Source: Gammaproteobacteria bacterium
Lineage (GTDB): Bacteria > Pseudomonadota > Gammaproteobacteria > GRL18
DNA: 64,000 nt
Reading direction: 5' to 3'
Assembly: GCA_016744995.1 (NCBI GenBank)
Contig: JADGDG010000006.1
Coordinates: forward strand, 1-64,000
Made by a program: the position numbers and the translations under genes. The stretch's first letter is position 1, and each line of letters starts with the position of its first letter. The notes under the pieces are model-generated. The model had not been told where the DNA came from, made no database searches, and was given only the letters and a program-made list of their open reading frames with translations. Shown here one piece after another: positions 1 through 8,047 of the stretch.

Positions 1-437
1 TCTAATTTTTCAACCCAGCCTTCTACTCGTGTATGCAGGTGGTATAGCTTTTCTTCATCAAAATTTATGTAACCTATAGTATTGATTTCTCTATCTAATT
101 GGCCTTTTTTTACAGTACTGATCCGGACTCCGAGATTATTTTGCACAATGGGTGATATTTTTACCACACCATCTTCACTGCCATCATCCTTATAAAATGG
201 CACCAAATCCATTCCCATTGGTGATTGTCCAGGTTTATCACGGCGATAATTTGCATCCATTGGAGCCACCCAATAGAGAATTTGTTTTTCTCCCGAAGTG
301 CTTGAGTTAGCATCCATGGATTCTGAAGTAGAAATAATTCCTGCAGACATCAGTTGTTGGTATAGAAAAGGCTGTCCAAAATAACCGCCCGTCAGGCCGA
401 TACTGAGCAGAATAACACTGGATAAAAGCTTGTTCAC
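1..437 (-). CDS. Heavy-metal efflux RND adaptor, CusB-like (3' end outside window)
   Basis: This is the N-terminal 145 or so residues of a periplasmic membrane-fusion protein; the rest lies beyond the left edge. It opens with an N-terminal hydrophobic anchor, followed by a heavy-metal-binding segment with YWVAPMDANYRR and SPMGMDLVPFY. This Met-rich, HMBD-like block is typical of CusB/SilB adaptors that pass Cu(I)/Ag(I) to an RND pump. The start is GTG at 437, chosen because GAGG lies 8 bases upstream and the upstream in-frame ATG runs straight into a stop. It follows the TolC-like gene by 56 bases on the same strand, so the two form an efflux operon whose pump gene should come next. The metal is inferred from family knowledge and cannot be read from the sequence. 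Confidence 0.85.
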   Translation of the reverse strand, partial: MNKLLSSVILLSIGLTGGYFGQPFLYQQLMSAGIISTSESMDANSSTSGEKQILYWVAPMDANYRRDKPGQSPMGMDLVPFYKDDGSEDGVVKISPIVQNNLGVRISTVKKGQLDREINTIGYINFDEEKLYHLHTRVEGWVEKL

Positions 438-493
438 ATGAAAATCCTCAATTTTGTACGGCCAGATAGTGGTACTGATTATTGTTCTTTTTA

Positions 494-1810
494 CTACTGA
501 GATTCGGATTTACCAAAGCTAGAAGTAAAGTATAAAATTTTCGCCTTGCTTTGCAGATGATCAACGGCAATACGCCGCTCATCAAGTTTGACATTTAAGT
601 CATCAATATATGCTCGCATCACATCAGAAAAATTACCTTGAGCAGATTGATAAGCTAATAATGATGCCTTTGTTTGTTGTTTTGCCTGAGGTAAAAGCAA
701 CTTATTATAAAGTTGATGACGATTATGTAACTGCTCTTCATTGGCTACTTCCTGCTGCAGATTGGCAATTAGTTGACGCAGCATGGCAACGCGCTTATCT
801 TTGAGCGACTGATATTTATGTTCTTTGGAGAGCAGCTTTTTATCTTGTCTATTTGCTGTAAATAAAGGCAGGTCAATGGTGACCCCTGCAGAAAGAAAAT
901 CCGCACGGCTGCCGCCATTTTGGTTGTTATCTCTATAAGCATAGCCGACATTAAGTGCCCATCCGGGTTTATAACTTTCCCTGACCAGTTGTATATCTTT
1001 ACGACTGATTTCCATTTTTTTGTCAATTTCGAGTATTTTGGGATGATTATGAAAAAGTTGACTCAAAGTTTCAAAATCTTCGCTGATCTCTGAAATAGAT
1101 AAAACCGGGAGTTGAGCACTCAGAGTCTGGGTACTGTACTGGGAGCCAATCCAGCGAGATAATTTAGAACGTTGGGTATTAATTTTTTGGGTGATTTTTA
1201 CCAGCCGATCATCCAGACGACTGAGTTCAAGTTGAGCTCGAATGAGATCCTGTTGATTATTACGCCCTACTGAGAACATCGACTGTACAATATTGACTAA
1301 TTGAGCGAAAAAACGTTTATTTTGTTTAATGGTACTCCTTGCTTTTTCCCAGTAATAAATCTCCAGGTAGGTCAGGCGTATGTCTTTAACAATACTTAGT
1401 TTACGTTCAGATATTTTTGATAAAAATAGTTCAGATTGTTTTTCAGTTTTCTGTTGTTTAATATTAAGGCTATCTCCTGAAGGAAATTGTTGAACAATCC
1501 CAACCTTAAACTGAGTCATATTTTCCTGATCAAAATCAAAGGTATCTGTCGGCAGGTTATTAAGACCTACCTGAAGTTTGGGATCCATAAGTTGTCCATC
1601 AGCTACGGACTGAGCTGATAAAGATTCCATTTGCCATTGCTGGCTGATAATACCCGGTTCATTAACTAATGCGATTTTTTCAGCTTGTTCTAATGTTAAA
1701 ATTGGTTTTGCTAAGGTCGAAAAAGAAACCGTCAGCAGCAGAAGAAATAATAACAATAGAACAGTTTGTCTATTTGTAATTCTCTGGCTCAAATATTGCT
1801 TAAAATGCAT
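494..1810 (-). CDS. TolC-family outer-membrane efflux channel (metal efflux type)
   Basis: The product is an outer-membrane factor of about 438 residues that would form the exit duct of the tripartite efflux pump encoded with the CusB-like gene. A signal peptide with a Leu-rich core ends near SFSTLAKP. The mature part starts with LTLEQAEKIAL, the usual opening of TolC-family proteins, and has the expected long helical stretches in two halves. The reading frame is open 24 codons further upstream, but ATG at 1810 is preferred: it gives a normal signal peptide and has GGAG 6 bases upstream. It is first in the efflux operon, with the 46-bp palindrome about 107 bases upstream. It could also serve the RTX exporter at 5159-11444, which has no TolC of its own here, but operon context favours metal efflux. 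Confidence 0.85.
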   Translation of the reverse strand: MHFKQYLSQRITNRQTVLLLLFLLLLTVSFSTLAKPILTLEQAEKIALVNEPGIISQQWQMESLSAQSVADGQLMDPKLQVGLNNLPTDTFDFDQENMTQFKVGIVQQFPSGDSLNIKQQKTEKQSELFLSKISERKLSIVKDIRLTYLEIYYWEKARSTIKQNKRFFAQLVNIVQSMFSVGRNNQQDLIRAQLELSRLDDRLVKITQKINTQRSKLSRWIGSQYSTQTLSAQLPVLSISEISEDFETLSQLFHNHPKILEIDKKMEISRKDIQLVRESYKPGWALNVGYAYRDNNQNGGSRADFLSAGVTIDLPLFTANRQDKKLLSKEHKYQSLKDKRVAMLRQLIANLQQEVANEEQLHNRHQLYNKLLLPQAKQQTKASLLAYQSAQGNFSDVMRAYIDDLNVKLDERRIAVDHLQSKAKILYFTSSFGKSESQ

Positions 1811-1916
1811 AGTAAACTCCAAAATACAATTAATTCCCTCTAAAAATAGAACAGAGATAAAATAATTATAGTTCATTGACAATTTTAATTAGCATTTTAC
1901 AAGTTGAACATAACAC

Positions 1917-1962
1917 CAGCCTTTCATGAACATTAAATATATTTAATGTTCATGAAAGGCTG
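1917..1962. repeat. 46-bp perfect palindrome between divergent metal-resistance units
   Basis: The two halves are exact reverse complements with no spacer. The left half begins CAGCCTTTCATGAACATTAA and the right half ends in its complement CATGAAAGGCTG. Flanking ACACCA (1913-1918) and TGGTGT (1973-1978) could lengthen a stem with a bulge. There is no T-run on either strand, so it does not look like an intrinsic terminator. It lies about 107 bases upstream of the TolC-like start and 90 bases upstream of the small membrane protein, so an operator or mRNA-leader hairpin is more likely. Confidence 0.8.
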
Positions 1963-2052
1963 CAGAAAGGTATGGTGTGAAACAATACAAATAGACAAGG
2001 AGTGATACCCTTTATTAGAAATTCTTAAGGAAAACAAGAACGGAGGAGCATC

Positions 2053-2244
2053 ATGAAAACCACTGAAAAGCAAAAATTAACGGTTAATGTACTTTTATTA
2101 ATTTTATTAGCACTGCTTTTCCTGTCGGGCACATTAATGTGGTCACAACATGAACAATATCATGGTCAGCAAGGTATGGGATGGCTTGCGCCAGAATATT
2201 CTCAGAATAAAATGTCACCTTATCAAAATAATCTTAATAAATAG
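2053..2244 (+). CDS. Small single-pass membrane protein of the metal-resistance locus
   Basis: This 63-residue protein has one transmembrane helix (about residues 11-29, Leu/Ile-rich) and a polar tail containing His, Met and Gln (EQYHGQQGMGW). I do not recognise a family. It is a real gene by signals: GGAGG stands 7 bases before the ATG, and its stop touches the leader of the response-regulator gene downstream on the same strand. Its place between a Cu/Ag-type efflux operon and its two-component regulators, and its tail of possible metal ligands, suggest a periplasm-facing accessory to metal sensing or efflux. That role is inference. Confidence 0.65.
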   Translation: MKTTEKQKLTVNVLLLILLALLFLSGTLMWSQHEQYHGQQGMGWLAPEYSQNKMSPYQNNLNK

Positions 2245-2375
2245 TGATAATATTTAGATCAGCTTATAATTTCAACATCAGGAAGTGTATTATGTTATCT
2301 TCAGGGAAATACACTCATCTAAAAACTAAACTATCAAAACTAAACTATCCAAAATCAAGAAATAAGAAGCTACTT

Positions 2376-3056
2376 ATGCGAATATTACTCATTGAAGATG
2401 ATTTGAGTGTTGCCGATTTTATTATCAAAGGTCTGAGTGAACACAATCATATTGTTGACCATCAGGCGGATGGTAAAGAAGGTCTTTTTTTCGCCATGAC
2501 TGAAACTTATGATGTCATGGTTATCGATCGGATGTTGCCCAGCATTGAAGGATTGAACATAATACGAACTATCAGAGCTTCTAAGGTTAAAACTCCAGTA
2601 ATAATACTCAGTGCAATGGCCGATGTTGAGCAGCGTGTAGAGGGGCTGCAAAGTGGTGCTGATGACTATCTGGTCAAACCTTTTGCCTTTTCTGAACTTA
2701 TGGCCCGGATAGAAATTCTGGGCAAGAGAAACAACAGCTATGAAACTCAACAGCAGACCCAGTTGCAACTGGCAGATTTAAAAATTGACTTGCTTACGCA
2801 TAAAGTAAGCCGTGATGATCAGGTTATAAATCTTCTTGCCACTGAATATCGATTATTAGAATATCTCATGCGCCATAGCGGTCATGTTGTTTCTCGCATC
2901 ATGTTGTTTGAGCATGTATGGGATTATAATTTTGATCCGCAAACCAATGTGATAGATGTCCATATGAGTCGTTTACGAAAAAAAATAGACAAACCTTTTA
3001 ATAAAGCACTTATCCATACCATACGTGGAGCAGGTTATGTTCTTAAAAGCACCTGA
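2376..3056 (+). CDS. OmpR/PhoB-family response regulator (CusR/CopR-like)
   Basis: A receiver domain begins MRILLIEDD, with the acidic pair, phospho-acceptor Asp in VMVIDRMLP and Lys in YLVKPF. A C-terminal winged-helix DNA-binding domain follows (LLATEYRLLEYLMRH, then VIDVHMSRLRKKID and a TIRGAGYVL ending). Total length of 226 residues is normal for the family. The frame is open upstream; ATG at 2376 puts the receiver at residue 1. An alternative ATG at 2292 has a better AGGAAG box but would add a 28-residue basic leader not usual in this family. The kinase gene overlaps the 3' end by 20 bases, and the pair sits beside a metal-efflux operon, so it probably activates that operon in response to periplasmic Cu or Ag. 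Confidence 0.88.
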   Translation: MRILLIEDDLSVADFIIKGLSEHNHIVDHQADGKEGLFFAMTETYDVMVIDRMLPSIEGLNIIRTIRASKVKTPVIILSAMADVEQRVEGLQSGADDYLVKPFAFSELMARIEILGKRNNSYETQQQTQLQLADLKIDLLTHKVSRDDQVINLLATEYRLLEYLMRHSGHVVSRIMLFEHVWDYNFDPQTNVIDVHMSRLRKKIDKPFNKALIHTIRGAGYVLKST

Positions 3057-4446
3057 TTTGAAGCATCGCTTACGTAAAGTCACTCATAATTCTACTTTCA
3101 GGATGGTTTTTTTGTACCTCGTCCTGTTTATCCTCTCGTCCTTCATTTTATTGAGTTTTATCTATTGGTCCACTGTGGGTTATATTTATAAACAACTGGA
3201 TCATCATATTGAGTATGATATGGAGCGTTTGCAGCATATCTATATTGCTGAAGGTCAGGAGCAACTTATAAAAGCCATTGAAATAAGTTTGCTGCAAAAA
3301 AATTATGAATCTGTCTATTTGTTATACAATAAAAAAACTATGCAGATCCTTGCAGGTAATCTCAACAAAATCCCCCAAATCAACAGTGGCTGGCATACTA
3401 TTGATTTATCAGAACTAATCAACAGCCCACTACAGAAAAATCACTCTGCCCGAACCCTGGTCATGCCTTTGCCGGGTAACTTGATTTTTATGAATGGTCT
3501 GGATATTGAATCTGCTCATCAACAGGAGTACATGATATTTAACTCCCTGATAACCGGAATAGCTATCATTCTATTACTGGGCATGATTGGCGGTTTTATC
3601 ATTAGTATCAGTACCATAAAAAAAATCAATCTGATCAATGAGACTATCAGTGAAATTAGTGAGGGAAATTTATCATTACGTATACCCACCAGAGGATCTG
3701 ATGATGATTATGATTTATTAGCGATAAATATTAACCAGATGCTTGACCAGATAAACAAGCTTATGCAGGGTGTGCAAAATATTTCTAATAATATTGCTCA
3801 TGATCTGAGAACTCCCCTGAGTCGTTTACGTGGCCAACTGGAACTCATTCAAAAGGATTGCAGTCAGGAAACATCTGAAGGGATTCAGGGTGCACTCACT
3901 GAAACAGATAACTTATTATCAACATTTAATGCCCTGTTGAGGATAAATAAATTAGAAAGTGGCGCCCAAAAAGGTCATTTTACCCAGGTTTTAATTGATG
4001 ACATATTACAGGATGTCATTGATTTTTATGAACCTCTTGCTGAAAATAAAGATATATCAATAAACTTTGAAGCTAAGAGTAATGTAATAATTAACGCTGA
4101 TAAAGACATGCTTTTTCAAGCTTTTACCAATCTTGTTGATAATGCTATTAAATATACGCCTGTTCATGGTTTAGTTACTATTCACTCTGAAAAAATTCAT
4201 AAGCATAATTCTCAATTTGTTCAGGTCATGATTTCTGATTCTGGTATTGGTATTCCTGAAGATGAAAGGAGTAAAGTTCTTGATGCATTTTACCGCCTGG
4301 AAAAACATCGGGGTCATCAGGGAAACGGGCTTGGATTAAGTTTGGTTGCCGCAATATTAAAATTACACAAGGGTAGTATTAACTTCCAGAATAATAAACC
4401 TGGCCTCAAAGTGTCTATTATCTTGAATTGTCAAACCATCCAATAA
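3037..4446 (+). CDS. Heavy-metal sensor histidine kinase (CusS-like)
   Basis: This is a classical membrane sensor kinase of about 469 residues. Two transmembrane helices (about residues 22-46 and 170-195) flank a periplasmic sensor of about 120 residues, followed by HAMP, the dimerisation/phospho-acceptor helix NIAHDLRTPLSRLRGQLE, and an HATPase with N-box NLVDNAIKYTP, G1 DSGIGIP and G2 GNGLGLSL. ATG at 3037 is chosen over the GTG at 3025 because GGAG (3027-3030) lies 6 bases in front of it. It overlaps the regulator gene, implying translational coupling. Neighbouring efflux genes suggest the ligand is a metal ion; nothing in the sensor domain proves which. Confidence 0.88.
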   Translation: MFLKAPDLKHRLRKVTHNSTFRMVFLYLVLFILSSFILLSFIYWSTVGYIYKQLDHHIEYDMERLQHIYIAEGQEQLIKAIEISLLQKNYESVYLLYNKKTMQILAGNLNKIPQINSGWHTIDLSELINSPLQKNHSARTLVMPLPGNLIFMNGLDIESAHQQEYMIFNSLITGIAIILLLGMIGGFIISISTIKKINLINETISEISEGNLSLRIPTRGSDDDYDLLAININQMLDQINKLMQGVQNISNNIAHDLRTPLSRLRGQLELIQKDCSQETSEGIQGALTETDNLLSTFNALLRINKLESGAQKGHFTQVLIDDILQDVIDFYEPLAENKDISINFEAKSNVIINADKDMLFQAFTNLVDNAIKYTPVHGLVTIHSEKIHKHNSQFVQVMISDSGIGIPEDERSKVLDAFYRLEKHRGHQGNGLGLSLVAAILKLHKGSINFQNNKPGLKVSIILNCQTIQ

Positions 4447-5158
4447 TTGAAACTTCAGGAATGTGTTTTCTAAATTGCTTACCCTGTATATTCAACTTAT
4501 ATCTAATTCGTTAGGGACTGTTTTTTACAGATTTTCTTTCTAAATATTTTTTTGCAAGTTCCTTTTATTACACTTCATAATTTATAAAAGCCTTTCCTTT
4601 TCGAACTGTTTAATGTGATAGCTATGGCATGTAGCAGGATCAGACAATACCAAGATGGTTTCTATTATTAGTATGTCCGGCAAACATAGGATGCTTATAA
4701 AATATATTTTGTACAAGTGTCAAGGTTAATGCACAAATGACAATGATAACCATAATCATTATAAGAAATGTTCTGTCAGAAAAATTTTAATTTAAATTAA
4801 ATTTATATAATATTTTATTTTTTTAGTTGTTATTGTAAAAGTTAATGCAAGTTAAACTTGTTGTCTGTTTTATAAAAACTTTAGCTTTTATTTTTTTTAA
4901 ATTTCGACTGAGTCACATAAGAATTTTATTTTTTCAAAACCAAGTCTCATAAATAATACTCTTCATTCTATATGCTAACGTTTAGTTTTTAAGATTAAAT
5001 AAAAACTAAATATGTATTTTACATACATGCATATCACTACTAATTAATACTAATCACTCTTGGTTGATTTTTAAGTGTCGGGTCAGGTCTTGGTTGTATT
5101 TATGGGGTAAATAGTGGCTGATTGTGACACTTGAATAATTAATAAAAAGGAAATAAGC
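4447..5158. other. Long AT-rich intergenic region upstream of the RTX gene
   Basis: About 710 bases without a credible gene. Most of it is very AT-rich (for example around 4785-4830), as expected of a bent or H-NS-type silenced promoter. The 100 bases before the RTX gene contain an inverted repeat AAGTGTC (5073-5079) / GACACTT (5126-5132) and a direct repeat of TCTTGGTTG 30 bases apart (5058 and 5088). These are candidate regulator sites. An AAGGAA ribosome-binding site precedes ATG 5159. Confidence 0.5.
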
Positions 5159-7903
5159 ATGTCTACAAATTATTTTTCACGCATTAACGGAAGCAGTTTA
5201 AGTACCACGAACACTGGCCTTGATCAATTGGTTGATACCATAAGCACAGATCTTGGTTTGTCCGGCAAGATATCGGACAAAGACATTATTGGAGGGATGA
5301 ATTCAGCTAATGCAATGAATGCTATTATTGTTGAAGCCGTCAATGCGACAGGTGTTGCAGTTAATGGTCAATTTAGTGTAGAAGACGTTAGAGTCTTGAA
5401 TCAATTTATCCGGGATAATTATAAAGATAAATGGGCAGAGCTGCATGGTGATGATGAGAATGGTGAAGAAACAGGTTATCATCTGGTTCAAAACGATGGT
5501 GCCACAGAGAAGTTTCGTGGCAATAATCTAACGAATACTGTTGCAGATGGAATTTATCATCTGGGATTTGAGATTAAAGGAAATCGATTACTCAACGAAG
5601 ATGGGAATGCCAATGCAACGTTAGCTCAAGCCGCAGAATGGTTGACAGCATTTTATACTGATCACTCTACCACTAGCAGTGGTCTGGATAGAATGACTGA
5701 TATGATTATGGCCGATAATGGCTTAAGCAATAAAATTTCAGATCAGGATATTGCTGATGGTGCCGATGCTGCGAACGGCATGAATGCAATTATAAATGAA
5801 GCAATTGAAGCACAGGGACTGGCAGATGACAATGTAATTAATGTGGCAGATATTCGTCAAATTAACAGTTATATTCGTGAAAATTACCAGGAACAATGGA
5901 CAGAACTTCACGGTGATGATGAAAATGGAGAGGAAACAGGCTTTCACCTGGTTCAGAATGATGGTGCCAATACTCGCATGTTTGCACAAAACTTTGTTAA
6001 TACGGTTGCAGATGGAATATTTCACCTGGGTTTTGAGATTCAGGGTAATAATATTCTCAATGAAGATGGCAACCAGAACGCAACCTTAACTGATTTGGCT
6101 GATTGGGTTAATTATTTCTATGTTGATCAGGGCACCACAAATACTGGACTGGATGAACTGGTGCAGTTAATCAAGAGTGATTCGGGTCTTTCAAGAAATA
6201 CCAATGCAGGCGACATCAATGAGGGCGCAGCTGCCGCTAATAGTATGAATGAGCTATTAGTTGAAGCAATACAAGCAACAGGCGTAGCAAAAGACAAGCT
6301 GATTGATATTGAAGACATTAAAGCCATTAATCAGTATTTACAGACAAACTATAAAGAAGAATGGAAAGAACTACATGGTGATGATGAGCGTGGTGAAGAA
6401 ACTGGTTATCATCTGGTACAAAATGATGGCGGCAATGCCAAATACCGTGGTGACAATCTAATCAATACTGTAATTGATGGAATTTATCACCTTGGTTTTC
6501 AGATCAAAGGTGATAATGTCCTGAATGAAGATGGCAATCGCAACGCCAATCTGGGTGATCTGGCGACCTGGATGAACCATTTTTACCTGAATGAAGACAG
6601 TGTTTTTGGTTCACAGGGTAATGATAATATTAAAGGTCTGAGCGATGATGATAAAATCTGGGCTCGTGAAGGCAATGATAAAGTTGATGCAGGTGACGGC
6701 AATGATACCGTTTATGGTGATGCAGGTAATGATAAATTAATAGGCGGAAATGGTAATGACCTGCTTGATGGCGGCACAGGCAATGACTACCTGCGTGGTG
6801 ATGATGGTGATGATGTGCTCACTGGTGATAAAGGCAGAGATACATTAATTGGCGGTAACGGTAACGACCAGCTCAATGGCGGTACTGAAGATGATAAGTT
6901 ATACGCGGGCAGCGGCAACGATACTCTAATGGGTGGCGATGGCAACGACTACCTGCGTGGTGATGATGGTAATGATGTGCTCACAGGTGATAATGGCAGA
7001 GACACATTAATCGGCGGTAACGGCAATGACCAGCTCAATGGCGGCATAGGTAATGACAAGCTGTATGCAGGTGACGGCAATGATACTCTAATGGGTGGTG
7101 ACGGCAATGACTACCTGCGTGGTGATGATGGTGATGATGTGCTCACTGGTGATAACGGCAGAGACACATTAATCGGCGGTAACGGCAATGACCAGCTCAA
7201 TGGCGGCACTGAAGATGATAAGTTATACGCAGGCAATGGCAATGATACTCTAATGGGTGGCGATGGCAATGACTACCTACGTGGTGATGATGGTGATGAT
7301 GTACTCACAGGTGATAGCGGCAGAGATACATTAATCGGCGGTAACGGTAAGGATCAACTCGATGGCGGTGTCGGTGATGATAAGCTGTATGCAGGCAATG
7401 GTGACGATACCCTAACTGGCGGCGATGGCAATGATTACCTGCGTGGTGATAAGGGTAATGATATGCTGGATGGTGGCAGCGGCAATGATCTGTTAATTGG
7501 CAGCAATGGTAATGACACCATCATTGATGGTACAGGTGCTGATAAGCTATATGGTGGCTCAGGCAATGACAAGCTCTACTCTGTTAGTGATAATGCTAAT
7601 GACTATCTGCGTGGTGATAGCGGCGCAGATGAATTTCTGTTCCATGCATCAGGTGATGGTATTGGAAGAGACAAAATTGCTGACTTTAACTCAAACCAGG
7701 GAGATAAATTAATCATTGGCGGTCAAAATGTTGAGTACACTTTGACACAGGTGAGAGGCAATCTGACTCATGTTGAACTAAGTTCTGGTAATCAATCCAT
7801 GGGCAGTATTGATGTCTATGGTAATTTGACTGCAGCTGACATTCAATTAGATGAAAATGCATTTAATAGTGTAACAGAAGCAAATCTAATGGATATTGCT
7901 TAA
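5159..7903 (+). CDS. RTX (haemolysin-type Ca-binding) protein with triplicated N-terminal domain, type I secreted
   Basis: The 914-residue acidic protein lacks a Sec signal peptide. After about 16 residues come three copies of a 155-residue domain, each carrying HGDDENGEETGYHLVQNDGA or a close variant, then VADGIYHLGF and NEDGN. From about residue 480 to 800 there are GGxGxDxLx nonapeptides, which fold as a Ca-binding beta-roll. The C-terminal 90 residues end in a hydrophobic/acidic tail, as in type I substrates. The ABC exporter and HlyD-type genes follow on the same strand, so this is almost certainly their cargo. The N-terminal domain resembles modules I have met in other RTX proteins, but I cannot assign an enzymatic function; adhesin or surface-layer roles are as likely as toxin. 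Confidence 0.88.
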   Translation: MSTNYFSRINGSSLSTTNTGLDQLVDTISTDLGLSGKISDKDIIGGMNSANAMNAIIVEAVNATGVAVNGQFSVEDVRVLNQFIRDNYKDKWAELHGDDENGEETGYHLVQNDGATEKFRGNNLTNTVADGIYHLGFEIKGNRLLNEDGNANATLAQAAEWLTAFYTDHSTTSSGLDRMTDMIMADNGLSNKISDQDIADGADAANGMNAIINEAIEAQGLADDNVINVADIRQINSYIRENYQEQWTELHGDDENGEETGFHLVQNDGANTRMFAQNFVNTVADGIFHLGFEIQGNNILNEDGNQNATLTDLADWVNYFYVDQGTTNTGLDELVQLIKSDSGLSRNTNAGDINEGAAAANSMNELLVEAIQATGVAKDKLIDIEDIKAINQYLQTNYKEEWKELHGDDERGEETGYHLVQNDGGNAKYRGDNLINTVIDGIYHLGFQIKGDNVLNEDGNRNANLGDLATWMNHFYLNEDSVFGSQGNDNIKGLSDDDKIWAREGNDKVDAGDGNDTVYGDAGNDKLIGGNGNDLLDGGTGNDYLRGDDGDDVLTGDKGRDTLIGGNGNDQLNGGTEDDKLYAGSGNDTLMGGDGNDYLRGDDGNDVLTGDNGRDTLIGGNGNDQLNGGIGNDKLYAGDGNDTLMGGDGNDYLRGDDGDDVLTGDNGRDTLIGGNGNDQLNGGTEDDKLYAGNGNDTLMGGDGNDYLRGDDGDDVLTGDSGRDTLIGGNGKDQLDGGVGDDKLYAGNGDDTLTGGDGNDYLRGDKGNDMLDGGSGNDLLIGSNGNDTIIDGTGADKLYGGSGNDKLYSVSDNANDYLRGDSGADEFLFHASGDGIGRDKIADFNSNQGDKLIIGGQNVEYTLTQVRGNLTHVELSSGNQSMGSIDVYGNLTAADIQLDENAFNSVTEANLMDIA
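5207..6601 (+). repeat. Three tandem 465-bp (155-residue) domain repeats
   Basis: The diagnostic HGDDE codons begin at 5444, 5909 and 6374, exactly 465 bases apart each time, with no length change. Copies have diverged at the protein level, so this is an old, length-constrained duplication. Confidence 0.85.
6779..7588 (+). repeat. 162-bp higher-order repeats in the RTX beta-roll
   Basis: Six nonapeptides form a 54-residue unit beginning GNDYLRGDDGDDVLTGD. Units begin at 6779, 6941, 7103 and 7265, with a diverging fifth at 7427, all exactly 162 bases apart. Nucleotide identity between units is high, so this is a recent expansion on top of the nine-residue RTX period and a likely hot spot for copy-number change or assembly collapse. 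Confidence 0.85.
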
Positions 7904-7961
7904 TTTCCAATAAGAGTAGCTATTGTCTGTCGTAAAAAATGCGGCAAATAGTAACTATTTG

Positions 7962-7998
7962 AACAAGGTGGCTGATAAGCATTTATCACTGCCTTGTT
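7962..7998 (+). terminator. Intrinsic terminator/attenuator between RTX gene and exporter genes
   Basis: AACAAGG (7962-7968) pairs with CCTTGTT (7992-7998), and TGATAA (7973-7978) pairs with TTATCA (7983-7988) around a GCAT loop. Three further pairs, two of them G-U, join them with one bulged C. A short T run (7997-8000) follows. A partial terminator here would let the abundant cargo be made in excess over the exporter. Confidence 0.6.
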
Positions 7999-8047
7999 TT
8001 ACAGCCTCTGTTTGTTACGTTATTTTACCTCTTCCTGATTAAATATT

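Noticed and set aside
1917..1962. Reading the long palindrome as a bidirectional terminator
   Set aside because: It lies in a divergent region upstream of both units rather than downstream, and has no T-run on either strand.
2292..2375. Earlier start for the CusR-like regulator
   Set aside because: It has a better AGGAAG box but would add a basic 28-residue leader that this family lacks; kept as an alternative only.
5303..6327. Open frames on the minus strand inside the RTX gene
   Set aside because: They mirror the repeated domain of the real gene, have no ribosome-binding sites and encode Ile/Cys-rich nonsense typical of antisense frames.
6779..7588. Regular repeats as a possible CRISPR array
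   Set aside because: The units are coding, contiguous, have no unique spacers and translate into RTX nonapeptides.
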